Below are positions 42,983-51,458 of a stretch of DNA of 64,000 nt, one piece after another. The DNA comes from an uncultured Lachnospiraceae bacterium (GTDB lineage Bacteria > Bacillota > Clostridia > Lachnospirales > Lachnospiraceae), in the NCBI GenBank assembly GCA_946558465.1, contig CAMNTM010000004.1:204524-268523 (forward strand), read 5' to 3'. The position numbers were made by a program, and so were the translations under genes. The notes beneath the pieces are model-generated. The model made no database searches. It was not told the DNA's origin and saw nothing but the letters and a program-made list of their open reading frames with translations. How positions within the stretch are numbered: position 1 is the stretch's first letter; every line of letters begins with the position of its first letter.

Positions 42983-44272
42983 ATGGGACATTTGACAACA
43001 AGAGATGCTTATAAAAATTTAGAAGAACGAATTAACTGGTTTACGCAGGGCGCCCCTCCCTCTGATACCTTATATAAGATACTTCAGGTGCTGTACACAG
43101 AAAAAGAGGCAAAATGGGCTGCACTCCTCCCGGTCCGTCCATTCACTCTGAAACGCGCGGCAAAGATATGGGGTACTACGGAAGCAAAGGCAGAAAAGCT
43201 TCTGGACCATCTCTGCGGGAAAGCGCTTCTGGTTGACTCTGAATATCACGGAGAACGTCAATTTGTCATGCCTCCTCCGATGGCAGGATTTATTGAATTT
43301 GCGTTGATGCGTACCAGAGGCGATATCGACCAGAAATATCTGAGTGAGCTTTACTATCAATACATGAATGTAGAAGAAGATTTTGTAAAAAATCTATTCT
43401 TTGCCACAGAAACCCGGCTGGGCAGAGTCTATGTACAGGAGCCCGTTCTGACCAACGATAAAACCAACCACATCCTGGACTATGAGCGTGCTGCTCACAT
43501 TATAGAAGAGGCGGAATATATCGGACTTGGAACATGCTACTGCCGACACAAGATGTATCATGCAGGACATCCCTGTGAAATAAACGCTCCCTGGGATGTA
43601 TGCCTTACCTTCGACAATGTCGCCCGCTCATTAAACGAACACGGTGAATATGCCAGACTGATCTCAAAGGAGGAGGCCAAAGAAGTTCTCCAGCTCTCCT
43701 ACGAAAGCAACCTAGTACAAATCGGAGAAAATGTACGGGAGCATCCTGCCTTCATCTGTAATTGCTGCGGCTGTTGCTGCGAGGCTCTCCAGGCCGCCAG
43801 AAGATTCAGTCCCATGCAGCCGGTGGCAACTACCAACTACATTCCAGAGATTTCCCTGGACACCTGCATAAGCTGCGGAAAATGTGCCAAGGTCTGTCCG
43901 ATTCTGGCAATCCACATGGAAGATGCTGGAAACGGAAATACTAAAAAACCGGAACTTGATACAGAAATCTGTCTCGGCTGCGGTGTCTGTGCCAGAAACT
44001 GCCCGACAAAGTCAATTACTCTGAAACGCCGTCCCATTCAGGTTATTACTCCGGTCAACAGCACACATCGCTTTGTTCTGCAGGCCATTGAAAAAGGTAC
44101 CCTCCAGAACTTAGTATTTGACAATCAGGCTTTTGGGAACCATCGTGCCATGGCAGCAGTATTTGGAACCATATTAAAGCTTCCGCCTCTCAAACAGGCG
44201 CTGGCAAGCAAGCAGTTTAAATCCATATATCTGGATAAACTGCTCTCTATGCACAAGAAGCATCAAAATTAA
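42983..44272 (+). CDS. 4Fe-4S dicluster protein with N-terminal winged-helix-like region
   Basis: 429 aa, cytoplasmic. The first 100 residues look like a helical, winged-helix-type domain (AAKIWGTTEAKAEKLLDHLCGKALL). A Cys/His segment CYCRHKMYHAGHPC lies near 185, an unusual cluster CNCCGCCCEALQAA near 260, and two classic ferredoxin clusters CISCGKCAKVCP and CLGCGVCARNCP near 294-340. The C-terminal 80 residues are helical. It resembles anaerobe ferredoxin-type electron carriers of unknown partner. The ATG follows AAGGGG. It is a single-gene unit. Confidence 0.82.
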   Translation: MGHLTTRDAYKNLEERINWFTQGAPPSDTLYKILQVLYTEKEAKWAALLPVRPFTLKRAAKIWGTTEAKAEKLLDHLCGKALLVDSEYHGERQFVMPPPMAGFIEFALMRTRGDIDQKYLSELYYQYMNVEEDFVKNLFFATETRLGRVYVQEPVLTNDKTNHILDYERAAHIIEEAEYIGLGTCYCRHKMYHAGHPCEINAPWDVCLTFDNVARSLNEHGEYARLISKEEAKEVLQLSYESNLVQIGENVREHPAFICNCCGCCCEALQAARRFSPMQPVATTNYIPEISLDTCISCGKCAKVCPILAIHMEDAGNGNTKKPELDTEICLGCGVCARNCPTKSITLKRRPIQVITPVNSTHRFVLQAIEKGTLQNLVFDNQAFGNHRAMAAVFGTILKLPPLKQALASKQFKSIYLDKLLSMHKKHQN

Positions 44273-44291
44273 TTTTTTAGAAAAAGCAAAA

Positions 44292-44320
44292 CAGCGGAAA
44301 CAATTTCATCTGTCTCCGCT
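44292..44320. terminator. Bidirectional terminator between the 4Fe-4S gene and the GT51 gene
   Basis: AGCGGAAACA pairs with TGTCTCCGCT (one mismatch). On the minus strand it is followed by GTTTTGCTTTTTC. It overlaps the last codons of the converging GT51 gene. Confidence 0.7.
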
Positions 44321-45034
44321 GCTTTGTATTTCTCTTGCCTTTTTCCGGGTAATAAGATTATTATTTACCATGCTGTCAAGTACCTGTCCGACACGCCGGG
44401 AGGCCAGCTCCAGATTGACATCCGGCGAATACATGCTCGGCGCATTGGGCACCCCCGCCAGCATAGCCGCCTCATAATCTGTAAGCTCTGAAGGTTTTTT
44501 GTGAAAATAACCGGCTGCCGCGTCATAGATTCCATAATAATCACTCCCAAAGAAGGCTGTATTTACATACAGCTCAAATATCTCCTCCTTACTGTACTTT
44601 GACTCGATATCAAATACAGCAAACACCTCCGCCGCTTTCCGCTCCATCTTTTTTTCCTGTGTAAAAAGCGTATTTTTGGCAAGCTGTTGTGTAATCGTGC
44701 TTCCGCCCTCCTCAAAGGACATTGCTTTTATATCTACCCATACAGCACGGCAGATTGCAATCGGATCAATACCCGGATGTTTCCTGAATCTGTGATCCTC
44801 CACAGATATAACCGCATTCACATAAAATTCCGGCATATCTGAATAGCGGACAAAATGCTCTCCGGACCGAATCTCCTCGAATCTTTCTTCAATCGATGCC
44901 TGTGACACAGCATCCCGGTACATCTCATAGCCCTTAACTCCATAAAAAAGTCCGATTCCAACTGCGGCCGAAAACAAAATAATAAACAGCATGATTATAA
45001 AGTTTTTAACAGGATGTCTTCTTTTTCTTGTCAT
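44306..45034 (-). CDS. Monofunctional peptidoglycan glycosyltransferase (GT51)
   Basis: 242 aa. A short basic N-terminus and one membrane anchor (about 10-30, FIIMLFIILFSAAVGIGLFYGV) precede a GT51 transglycosylase domain with ISVEDHRFRKHPGIDP (catalytic Glu), GGSTITQQLAKNTLF and MLAGVPNAPSMYSP. No transpeptidase domain follows, so it polymerises glycan strands only, like MtgA. It sits outside the membrane. Its promoter is flanked by three 11-bp-spaced CTTAA-type repeats, suggesting control by an OmpR-family regulator. Confidence 0.92.
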   Translation of the reverse strand: MTRKRRHPVKNFIIMLFIILFSAAVGIGLFYGVKGYEMYRDAVSQASIEERFEEIRSGEHFVRYSDMPEFYVNAVISVEDHRFRKHPGIDPIAICRAVWVDIKAMSFEEGGSTITQQLAKNTLFTQEKKMERKAAEVFAVFDIESKYSKEEIFELYVNTAFFGSDYYGIYDAAAGYFHKKPSELTDYEAAMLAGVPNAPSMYSPDVNLELASRRVGQVLDSMVNNNLITRKKAREIQSSGDR

Positions 45035-45118
45035 GTAAGTACCCTTCTATCTTTCTGGACAGATCATCCACCTGCACCATTTCGCATTTTCTTTTCTGTT
45101 CTTCTGTACTTTCTACCC

Positions 45119-45148
45119 ATTATAATCCAATACCCTGTTCATATACAA
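45119..45148 (-). promoter_or_regulatory. Promoter of the GT51 gene
   Basis: TTGTAT, an 18-base spacer and a perfect TATAAT on the minus strand. Confidence 0.6.
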
Positions 45149-45162
45149 GTCTTATCCCAAAT

Positions 45163-45190
45163 CTTAAACGAATCTTAAATGAATCCTAAG
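45163..45190. repeat. Three 11-bp-phased CTTAAA direct repeats (response-regulator box)
   Basis: CTTAAA at 45163, CTTAAA at 45174 and CCTAAG at 45185, exactly one helical turn apart. On the minus strand this reads TTTAAG-ATTCG-TTTAAG, the layout of OmpR/CiaR-type binding sites. It lies just upstream of the GT51 -35 box and about 27 bases before the divergent promoter. Confidence 0.65.
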
Positions 45191-45216
45191 ATTCTTTCAC
45201 TGTATTTTAACTGAGA

Positions 45217-45245
45217 TTGCTTTTTCCCCCGCTTTTTGCTAATAT
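45217..45245 (+). promoter_or_regulatory. Possible promoter of the FAD oxidoreductase gene
   Basis: TTGCTT, a 17-base spacer and TAATAT, 39 bases before the ATG. Confidence 0.5.
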
Positions 45246-45283
45246 AAATACAGCACTTTTTCAAATAACGGAGGACCATTACC

Positions 45284-46657
45284 ATGATGAAATATGATGT
45301 GATTATTATCGGCGCCGGACCGGGCGGTATTTTTTCAGCCTATGAACTGGCCAAAAAAAGGCCGGAGCTTAAGGTGGCGGTTTTTGAAGCCGGACATTCT
45401 CTTGAAAAGCGCCGCTGCCCCATTGACGGCGATAAGGTGAAAACATGCATCAACTGCAAAACCTGTGCCATTATGAGCGGCTTTGGGGGAGCCGGAGCTT
45501 TTTCAGACGGAAAATATAATATTACAAATGATTTTGGCGGAACCCTGTATGAATATATCGGGAAGGAAAAAGCAACAAAGCTTATGAAATATGTGGACGA
45601 CATCAATGTCTCTCATGGCGGTGAAGGAACGAAAATGTACTCTACCGCCGGTACAGAATTTAAGAAATCATGCATGCAGAATAAGCTTACTTTACTGGAA
45701 GCATCTGTCCGTCATCTTGGGACAGATATTAATTATGTGGTACTAAAGCAGCTGTATAATGAATTAAAATCCCAGGTGGATTTTTATTTTGATACACCGG
45801 TTGACAGTCTGGATATACTAGAGGATGGATACCGGGTACATTTTAGCGGCGATACAGCGGATTGCAGAAAATGCATTGTCTCCGTAGGCCGCAGCGGAAG
45901 CAAATGGATGGAGCAAGTATGCAGAGAGCTTCACATCCCCACAAAATCCAACCGCGTGGACATCGGCGTCCGTGTAGAACTTCCGGCCGTTATCTTTGCA
46001 CACCTGACCGATGAACTATATGAAAGCAAGATTGTCTACCGCACAGAAAAATTCGAGGACAATGTCCGCACCTTCTGCATGAACCCATACGGAATTGTTG
46101 TAAATGAGAATACAAACGGAATTATCACTGTAAACGGACACAGCTTTGAAGATACAGAAAAAAAGACAGAAAACACAAATTTCGCTCTGCTTGTAGCGAA
46201 ACATTTTTCAGAACCATTCAAGGACAGCAACGGCTACGGCGAGGGCATTGCCCGTCTGTCAAACATGCTTGGCGGCGGCGTAATCGTACAGCGTTTCGGA
46301 GATCTGGAAAGAGGGCGGCGGAGCAATCAAAAGCGGATTGAAGAAGGAACCGTAAGACCTACCCTTGCCGCAACACCGGGAGATCTAAGCTTAGTACTGC
46401 CGAAACGAATTCTTGATGGAATTATCGAGATGATTTATGCTCTCGATAAAATCGCCCCCGGTACAGCCAACGACGATACACTTCTGTACGGAGTGGAAGT
46501 AAAGTTCTACAATATGGAGGTAGAATTAGACAAAAATCTGGAAACCAAATATAAAGGACTTTTTGTAATCGGCGACGGCAGCGGAGTGACACATTCCCTT
46601 TCCCATGCTTCCGCCAGCGGGGTTTATGTGGCGGATAAGATTATCGAGGGGATGTGA
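45284..46657 (+). CDS. NAD(P)/FAD-dependent oxidoreductase
   Basis: 457 aa. The N-terminal dinucleotide-binding motif VIIIGAGPGGIFSAYEL is complete, followed by CPIDGDKVKTCINCKTCAIMSGFGGAGAFSDGKYN with four closely spaced cysteines. The C-terminal GLFVIGDGSGVTHSLSHASASGVYVAD is the second FAD contact typical of the BaiN/HI0933-type and FAD-dependent dehydrogenase group. The reaction is unknown; related proteins act on quinone-like or unsaturated substrates. The ATG has GGAGG. It is divergent from the GT51 gene. Confidence 0.85.
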   Translation: MMKYDVIIIGAGPGGIFSAYELAKKRPELKVAVFEAGHSLEKRRCPIDGDKVKTCINCKTCAIMSGFGGAGAFSDGKYNITNDFGGTLYEYIGKEKATKLMKYVDDINVSHGGEGTKMYSTAGTEFKKSCMQNKLTLLEASVRHLGTDINYVVLKQLYNELKSQVDFYFDTPVDSLDILEDGYRVHFSGDTADCRKCIVSVGRSGSKWMEQVCRELHIPTKSNRVDIGVRVELPAVIFAHLTDELYESKIVYRTEKFEDNVRTFCMNPYGIVVNENTNGIITVNGHSFEDTEKKTENTNFALLVAKHFSEPFKDSNGYGEGIARLSNMLGGGVIVQRFGDLERGRRSNQKRIEEGTVRPTLAATPGDLSLVLPKRILDGIIEMIYALDKIAPGTANDDTLLYGVEVKFYNMEVELDKNLETKYKGLFVIGDGSGVTHSLSHASASGVYVADKIIEGM

Positions 46658-46694
46658 CGCTGCCGGATATGCTTTAAGAGGACACAATTTATCA

Positions 46695-46720
46695 GGGGGT
46701 GTCGAATAGAAAACACCCCC
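46695..46720. terminator. Hairpin between the FAD oxidoreductase and nuclease genes
   Basis: GGGGGTGT pairs with ACACCCCC between two converging genes. There is no good T run, so it is a weak terminator candidate. Confidence 0.45.
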
Positions 46721-46745
46721 TCCCGTCAAAAAGAAAACATGTACG

Positions 46746-48353
46746 TTATCTGTCCCATTTGTCGGCAAGATTGTGAATCTGGCCTTCAAATTTTGCAAGT
46801 TCTTTATTTGCCAGCCCTTCATTTTTGTAGACTACCTCAAGCAGCCGCTTTGCTGCAGCGATTACACGATTGAATGCTGTCATCTTGCGGGCATGTGCCG
46901 GCTTTTCTGCCTCCTTCTTTGGTTCTCTTATACCTGCTGTCAAAATCCGGCCTGTAGCAAGGTCTACACAGCCTCCCGAATATGGCGCGAACGCCGGGCA
47001 GCCGAACTTCTCTGTTATGGTCTCGGCAAATTCATCCGTCACTGTATCCTCACCATGTACTACAAACACGTGCTTTGGTGCAGTCTTAAAGCCTGAGAGC
47101 CACCGCAGCAGACCATTCATATCTGCATGTCCACTGATACCCTTCAGTGTCTCAATCCTGGCATTTACCTCTACAGTCTCGCCAAAAAGCTTTACACTCT
47201 CTGTACCTTCAATCAGCTTCCGGCCAAGTGTTCCGACTGCCTGATATCCAACAAAGCAAATCGTACACTCACTTCTCCACAAATTGTGCTTCAGATGATG
47301 TCTGATACGGCCGGCCTCGCACATGCCGGATGCAGACAGGATAACCTTCGGCTTGTCATCAAAGTTTATCATTTTCGACTCATCACTTGTAATCGTCGCC
47401 TTAAGTCCCCGGAAAACAAGCGGATTGATTCCCCTTTCAATCAATGCCATAGCATCCTCATCAAAGCAGGATTTTATGTTTTTATGAAAAACGCTGGTTG
47501 CCTCTATGGCCAGAGGACTGTCCACATATACCTCAAAATTTGGATATTCAGGAAGGAGGTCTTTCTCCTTAATCTCACGAATAAAATACAGAAGCTCCTG
47601 TGTACGTCCTACTGCAAAGGAGGGTACGACTACATTTCCTCCTTTTGCAAAGGTTTCTCTTAAAATTCTAGTAAATTCCCCCACATAATCCGGCTTTTCT
47701 GCCGCATGTATACGGTTCCCATAGGTGGATTCGATTACTACATAATCCGCCTCCTCCACATACTGGGGATCCTTGATAATAGGCTGATCCAGATTCCCCA
47801 CGTCTCCGGAAAATACGATCTTTTTCGTCACTCCTTCTTCTGTAATCCACATCTCAATAGCCGCCGATCCAAGAAGATGACCTACATCCGTAAAACGAAT
47901 TTCAATACCATCACATAAGACAATTTTCTGGTTATAATCACAGGGAGCCAGAAGTCTTATCGCCGCTTCTGCGTCCTCCATCTTATACAATGGCTCATAC
48001 TCCGGCCCGCCGCTTCTTTTTGCCTTACGATTATGCCACTCCGCCTCAAATTCCTGAATGTGGGCACTGTCTCGAAGCATAATGCTGCATAGATCTGAAG
48101 TAGCAAACGTAGACACGATCTCGCCCTTAAATCCGTTCTTACACAACAGCGGGACCTTCCCTGAATGGTCGATATGCGCATGAGTCAAAAGCACGTAGTC
48201 AATATCTCCCGGCGCCACTGGAATCTCCTGATTTTCATACAGGTCCGGCCCCTGTTCCATACCGTAATCTACCAGAATATTTTTTCCGCATGCTTCTATC
48301 AGATGACAGCTCCCCGTCACCTCATGGTCCGCTCCAATAAAAGTAAGTTTCAT
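46746..48353 (-). CDS. Beta-CASP metallo-beta-lactamase (CPSF/Ysh1-like RNA nuclease family)
   Basis: 535 aa. Zinc motif LLTHAHIDHSG (HxHxDH, near 55), FSGDVG, then the beta-CASP signatures VVPSFAVGRTQELLYF, ILSASGMCEAGRIRHHL and GISGHADMNGLL. This is the family of mRNA 3'-end processing and RNA-decay nucleases, distinct from RNase J by its shorter C-terminus. The last 60 residues form a basic helical tail. An RNA nuclease role is inferred from the family. It lies 48 bases after sigE on the same strand. Confidence 0.9.
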   Translation of the reverse strand: MKLTFIGADHEVTGSCHLIEACGKNILVDYGMEQGPDLYENQEIPVAPGDIDYVLLTHAHIDHSGKVPLLCKNGFKGEIVSTFATSDLCSIMLRDSAHIQEFEAEWHNRKAKRSGGPEYEPLYKMEDAEAAIRLLAPCDYNQKIVLCDGIEIRFTDVGHLLGSAAIEMWITEEGVTKKIVFSGDVGNLDQPIIKDPQYVEEADYVVIESTYGNRIHAAEKPDYVGEFTRILRETFAKGGNVVVPSFAVGRTQELLYFIREIKEKDLLPEYPNFEVYVDSPLAIEATSVFHKNIKSCFDEDAMALIERGINPLVFRGLKATITSDESKMINFDDKPKVILSASGMCEAGRIRHHLKHNLWRSECTICFVGYQAVGTLGRKLIEGTESVKLFGETVEVNARIETLKGISGHADMNGLLRWLSGFKTAPKHVFVVHGEDTVTDEFAETITEKFGCPAFAPYSGGCVDLATGRILTAGIREPKKEAEKPAHARKMTAFNRVIAAAKRLLEVVYKNEGLANKELAKFEGQIHNLADKWDR

Positions 48354-48401
48354 ACGTTTAACTCCTTTTTCTTTTATTGTAGCACTTTTTTTACTTTATG
48401 G

Positions 48402-49142
48402 CTATGAATACTTTACCATCTCCTTTTTCAGACGCTGCATAATTTTTTTTTCAAGTCTTGAGATATAGGATTGAGAAATCCCCAGTATATCCGCGACCTC
48501 CTTCTGTGTTTTTTCCTCGCCGTCCGGAGTTCCTATTCCAAACCGCATCTTGATAATTGTTCGTTCCCTTCCTGAAAGCCGCCCGATAGCCTTTACGAGA
48601 ATTTTTCTTTCTACCTCCTGCTCAATATCTCTGTATATCGTATCTTCTTCTGTTCCCAGTATATCTGACAGAAGCAGTTCGTTTCCGTCCCAGTCCACAT
48701 TCAATGGTTCGTCAATAGATACCTCAAGCTTTGTTTTATTATTTCGGCGCAGATACATAAGAATTTCATTTTCGATACACCTGGAAGCATACGTAGCAAG
48801 TTTAATATTTTTATCCGGATTGAAGGTATTAATTGCTTTGATAAGCCCTATCGTCCCGATGGAAATCAAATCTTCCACCCCTACTCCAGTATTATCAAAT
48901 TTCTTAGCAATGTATACTACCAGCCGCAGATTATGCTCAATCAGCATCTTCTTCGCCCTCTCCTGTTCTTCCGTTCCAAGCTCTCCTATGACTGCCGCCT
49001 CTTCCTCAGTCTCAAGCGGAGCCGGAAGAATATCAGAGCCTCCGATATAATGAATATCCCTTCTGTCCGGGAAAAGCAAAGTCCTAAAATCTGGAATAAC
49101 CTTTAGTTTAAATTGATGAGGCATTGCTACCTTTATTACCAT
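48402..49142 (-). CDS. sigE: Sporulation sigma factor SigE (pro-sigma-E)
   Basis: 246 aa. Sigma regions 2 ([56 protein letters not shown]) and 4 ([36 protein letters not shown]) are typical of sigma-E. A hydrophobic and basic N-terminal extension of about 25-30 residues ([24 protein letters not shown]) is the pro-sequence that SpoIIGA would remove after septation. It is 19 bases downstream of spoIIGA and drives mother-cell transcription. Confidence 0.96.
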   Translation of the reverse strand: MVIKVAMPHQFKLKVIPDFRTLLFPDRRDIHYIGGSDILPAPLETEEEAAVIGELGTEEQERAKKMLIEHNLRLVVYIAKKFDNTGVGVEDLISIGTIGLIKAINTFNPDKNIKLATYASRCIENEILMYLRRNNKTKLEVSIDEPLNVDWDGNELLLSDILGTEEDTIYRDIEQEVERKILVKAIGRLSGRERTIIKMRFGIGTPDGEEKTQKEVADILGISQSYISRLEKKIMQRLKKEMVKYS

Positions 49143-49161
49143 AATTTATTCCTCCTGTTAT

Positions 49162-49938
49162 CTATAATAGATCCGGATTCATAAGCATTTCATAATCATC
49201 AGCAGTTATATATTCCTCACTTACAGCGACAATCGGCTTCTCTATACATATTTCCTCTTTCCGGCATACATACATACGCTCCAGTTCAACCAAAGGCATG
49301 AGCCCCTGTGCTTTGCCGACGGAATGATACGAAATATACCGGAGCTTTTCTATTTTTCCTCCGGTAAGCTTTTCTGCCGTATCGGCAGAAATAATGCTGA
49401 CAGGCTTTCCTGTTACCGGATCCCTCAGACGATTTCCCGTGTCAATCAGCGCTTCTACTGTACATTCCTTTTCAGCCTTTAGAAGCCGCACGGTACATTT
49501 CCCTGTATTCCCCGCTGCCAGATAAGTAAAAAAATTCCAGATGCCGAGACTTACATAATAGACAGCTATCGCAAGAGCAAAAAACAAGCTTCCCGCTCTT
49601 ACATACTGGCGAAAATATTCCATAATCCCTCCCGCCAGAAATGCGCATATGTAAAGCAATATATAAGCTCGCAGAAATGTTCTATTCCACCCGATCTTAA
49701 ATCCTGTTTTAATCATTACAATATTAATGACGCCGTGGAACAATATGAACCTTACAAACATGTTTATTCCCGGAATTATCATAACTGCACATGTAAGAAG
49801 TGCGCCTGCAAACGCTCCAATGCAGATTCTTCCATGTGTGGCAGGACATTTCAGTAATCTGCGGACCAGCTGAAGCAAAAGATAATCCATCATAAAATTA
49901 ACAAGAAAAAACACGTCTATGTACAATTCATAGTACAC
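49162..49938 (-). CDS. spoIIGA: Sigma-E processing peptidase SpoIIGA
   Basis: 258 aa. The N-terminal half has five membrane segments (about 5-140), and the C-terminal half is an aspartic protease domain with ALIDTGNRLRDPVTGKPV (Asp166 in DTGN). It cleaves pro-sigma-E when signalled by the forespore protein SpoIIR, which is not in this window. The gene has its own promoter with a Spo0A-box-like element. It precedes sigE with a short gap, and ftsZ is the neighbour upstream behind a strong terminator. Confidence 0.95.
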   Translation of the reverse strand: MYYELYIDVFFLVNFMMDYLLLQLVRRLLKCPATHGRICIGAFAGALLTCAVMIIPGINMFVRFILFHGVINIVMIKTGFKIGWNRTFLRAYILLYICAFLAGGIMEYFRQYVRAGSLFFALAIAVYYVSLGIWNFFTYLAAGNTGKCTVRLLKAEKECTVEALIDTGNRLRDPVTGKPVSIISADTAEKLTGGKIEKLRYISYHSVGKAQGLMPLVELERMYVCRKEEICIEKPIVAVSEEYITADDYEMLMNPDLL

Positions 49939-49993
49939 GTTCCACCTTCTTTCTCTTTTGATACTAAATCGATTTGGTACATGAGCAAGATTT

Positions 49994-50026
49994 ATTATAC
50001 GAGGAATATTCGAAAGAATTTGTCAT
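49994..50026 (-). promoter_or_regulatory. spoIIGA promoter with unusually long 21-bp spacer
   Basis: A perfect TATAAT and an ATGACA -35-like hexamer are separated by 21 bases on the minus strand. The Bacillus spoIIG promoter is known for a 22-bp spacer that needs Spo0A for polymerase contact, so this spacing looks like the same design. Confidence 0.65.
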
Positions 50027-50051
50027 ATGCTGAGAGAAGAAATGAGATTTG

Positions 50052-50061
50052 TTTCGACAAA
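50052..50061 (-). promoter_or_regulatory. Spo0A-box-like site upstream of spoIIGA
   Basis: TTTGTCGAAA on the minus strand contains TGTCGAA, the 0A-box core, about 70 bases before the expected transcription start. A weaker TTTCGAA lies inside the promoter spacer. Confidence 0.65.
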
Positions 50062-50063
50062 TT

Positions 50064-50096
50064 AAAAAGCGGGCAGGAGACACATGCTCCTGCCCG
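50064..50096 (-). terminator. Terminator of ftsZ
   Basis: CGGGCAGGAG pairs perfectly with CTCCTGCCCG (7-base loop) followed by CTTTTTAATTT on the minus strand. The Spo0A-box-like site begins only three bases beyond the T run. Confidence 0.92.
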
Positions 50097-50113
50097 TTAG
50101 ATCTGATTCTTAT

Positions 50114-51322
50114 TTATTTTCTGAAAAAATCCGGAATCTTAATAGACTGCTCCTTTACCTTGCTTGCTGGAGCCTTCGGCGTCTCCAGCGTCGGCGCAGT
50201 ACCGCCTGCTGCTCTTCCCTGTCCTGCACCTCCTGTCATAATGTCAAGAGTCGGTGTCTGAAGCGGTGTTCTGGCCGCTGCACCCGGCCGCTTATAGCCC
50301 GCTCCTACAGCTTGTCCCGGAACGGTCCGCTGTCCATCCAGCCTGGATTTTAATTTGGATGCACTTCCGCCCATATTGTGAAGACCAGTTGCAATTACCG
50401 TAATCGTAGCCTCATCAGTTCTGGAATCATCATACATAGCACCGAAGATAATATTCGCTTCCTCACCCGCCAGCTCCTGTACATACTCTGCTGCATCCGA
50501 CGCATCCATAAGTGTAATATCACCGGATACATTGATAATAACATGAGATGCACCTGCAATCGTAGTCTCAAGAAGAGGACTTGCAACTGCCTGCTTAACA
50601 GCCTCAAGTGCCTTATCATCACCACGGCCCTGTCCAATTCCAATATGTGCAATTCCTTTATCCGTCATAACCGTCTGTACATCCGCAAAGTCAAGATTAA
50701 TCAGTGACGGTACATTAATTAAATCTGTAATACCTTGAATACCCTGCTGCAGAACTTCATCCGCCTTCTTAAGAGCCTCCGGCATTGTTGTACGTCTGTC
50801 AACAACCTCAAGAAGCTTATCATTTGGAATGACGATTAAAGTATCCACACTCTCTTTCAGCTTCTCAATCCCGCTGAGGGCATTATTCATACGAGTCTTA
50901 GATTCGAAACGAAACGGCTTTGTAACAACACCTACTGTCAGTGCTCCCAATTCTTTCGCAATTCGCGCAACCACCGGTGTCGCTCCTGTTCCTGTTCCGC
51001 CGCCCATACCGCAGGTTACAAACACCATATCTGCACCCTTAAGTGCTGCCGAAATCTCTTCCGCACTCTCTTCTGCCGCCTTCTCTCCAATCTCCGGCCG
51101 TGCTCCCGCACCCAGTCCTTTTGTAATCTTATCCCCTATCTGCATAAGTGTCGGGGCTTTACTTAATTGAAGTGCCTGCTTATCTGTATTAATTGCTATA
51201 AACTCCACACCGGCAATCTGCTCGTCAATCATTCTGTTTACGGCATTGTTACCGCCGCCGCCGACTCCTACAACAAGTATTTTTGCCGCCGCTTCTGATT
51301 CATTGGTTTTAATTTCTAGCAA
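50114..51322 (-). CDS. ftsZ: Cell division GTPase FtsZ
   Basis: 402 aa from a TTG codon at 51322, which has AAGGAGG nine bases upstream; no ATG is near, and the track's 39-residue extension is upstream DNA. It polymerises into the Z ring. The tubulin signature [11 protein letters not shown], the opening [18 protein letters not shown], the T7-loop NLDFADV and the C-terminal tail peptide KIPDFFRK (contact for partner proteins) are all present. Between them is a 70-residue linker rich in Gly, Ala and Pro. The gene has its own promoter and a strong terminator. No ftsA precedes it. Confidence 0.97.
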   Translation of the reverse strand: MLEIKTNESEAAAKILVVGVGGGGNNAVNRMIDEQIAGVEFIAINTDKQALQLSKAPTLMQIGDKITKGLGAGARPEIGEKAAEESAEEISAALKGADMVFVTCGMGGGTGTGATPVVARIAKELGALTVGVVTKPFRFESKTRMNNALSGIEKLKESVDTLIVIPNDKLLEVVDRRTTMPEALKKADEVLQQGIQGITDLINVPSLINLDFADVQTVMTDKGIAHIGIGQGRGDDKALEAVKQAVASPLLETTIAGASHVIINVSGDITLMDASDAAEYVQELAGEEANIIFGAMYDDSRTDEATITVIATGLHNMGGSASKLKSRLDGQRTVPGQAVGAGYKRPGAAARTPLQTPTLDIMTGGAGQGRAAGGTAPTLETPKAPASKVKEQSIKIPDFFRK

Positions 51323-51410
51323 GGGTTTTTCCTCCTTTGTTATCCTTATTATGTCAATACATCCCATGTATCGGCGAATGTATGAATCTACACTATGCCA
51401 TATATACAAT

Positions 51411-51439
51411 ATAATATAGACTTTTGTCCAAAATATCAA
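51411..51439 (-). promoter_or_regulatory. Promoter of ftsZ
   Basis: TTGATA, a 17-base spacer and TATTAT on the minus strand, between ftsQ and ftsZ. Confidence 0.6.
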
Positions 51440-51458
51440 TAGAATTCTATGATTTTTC

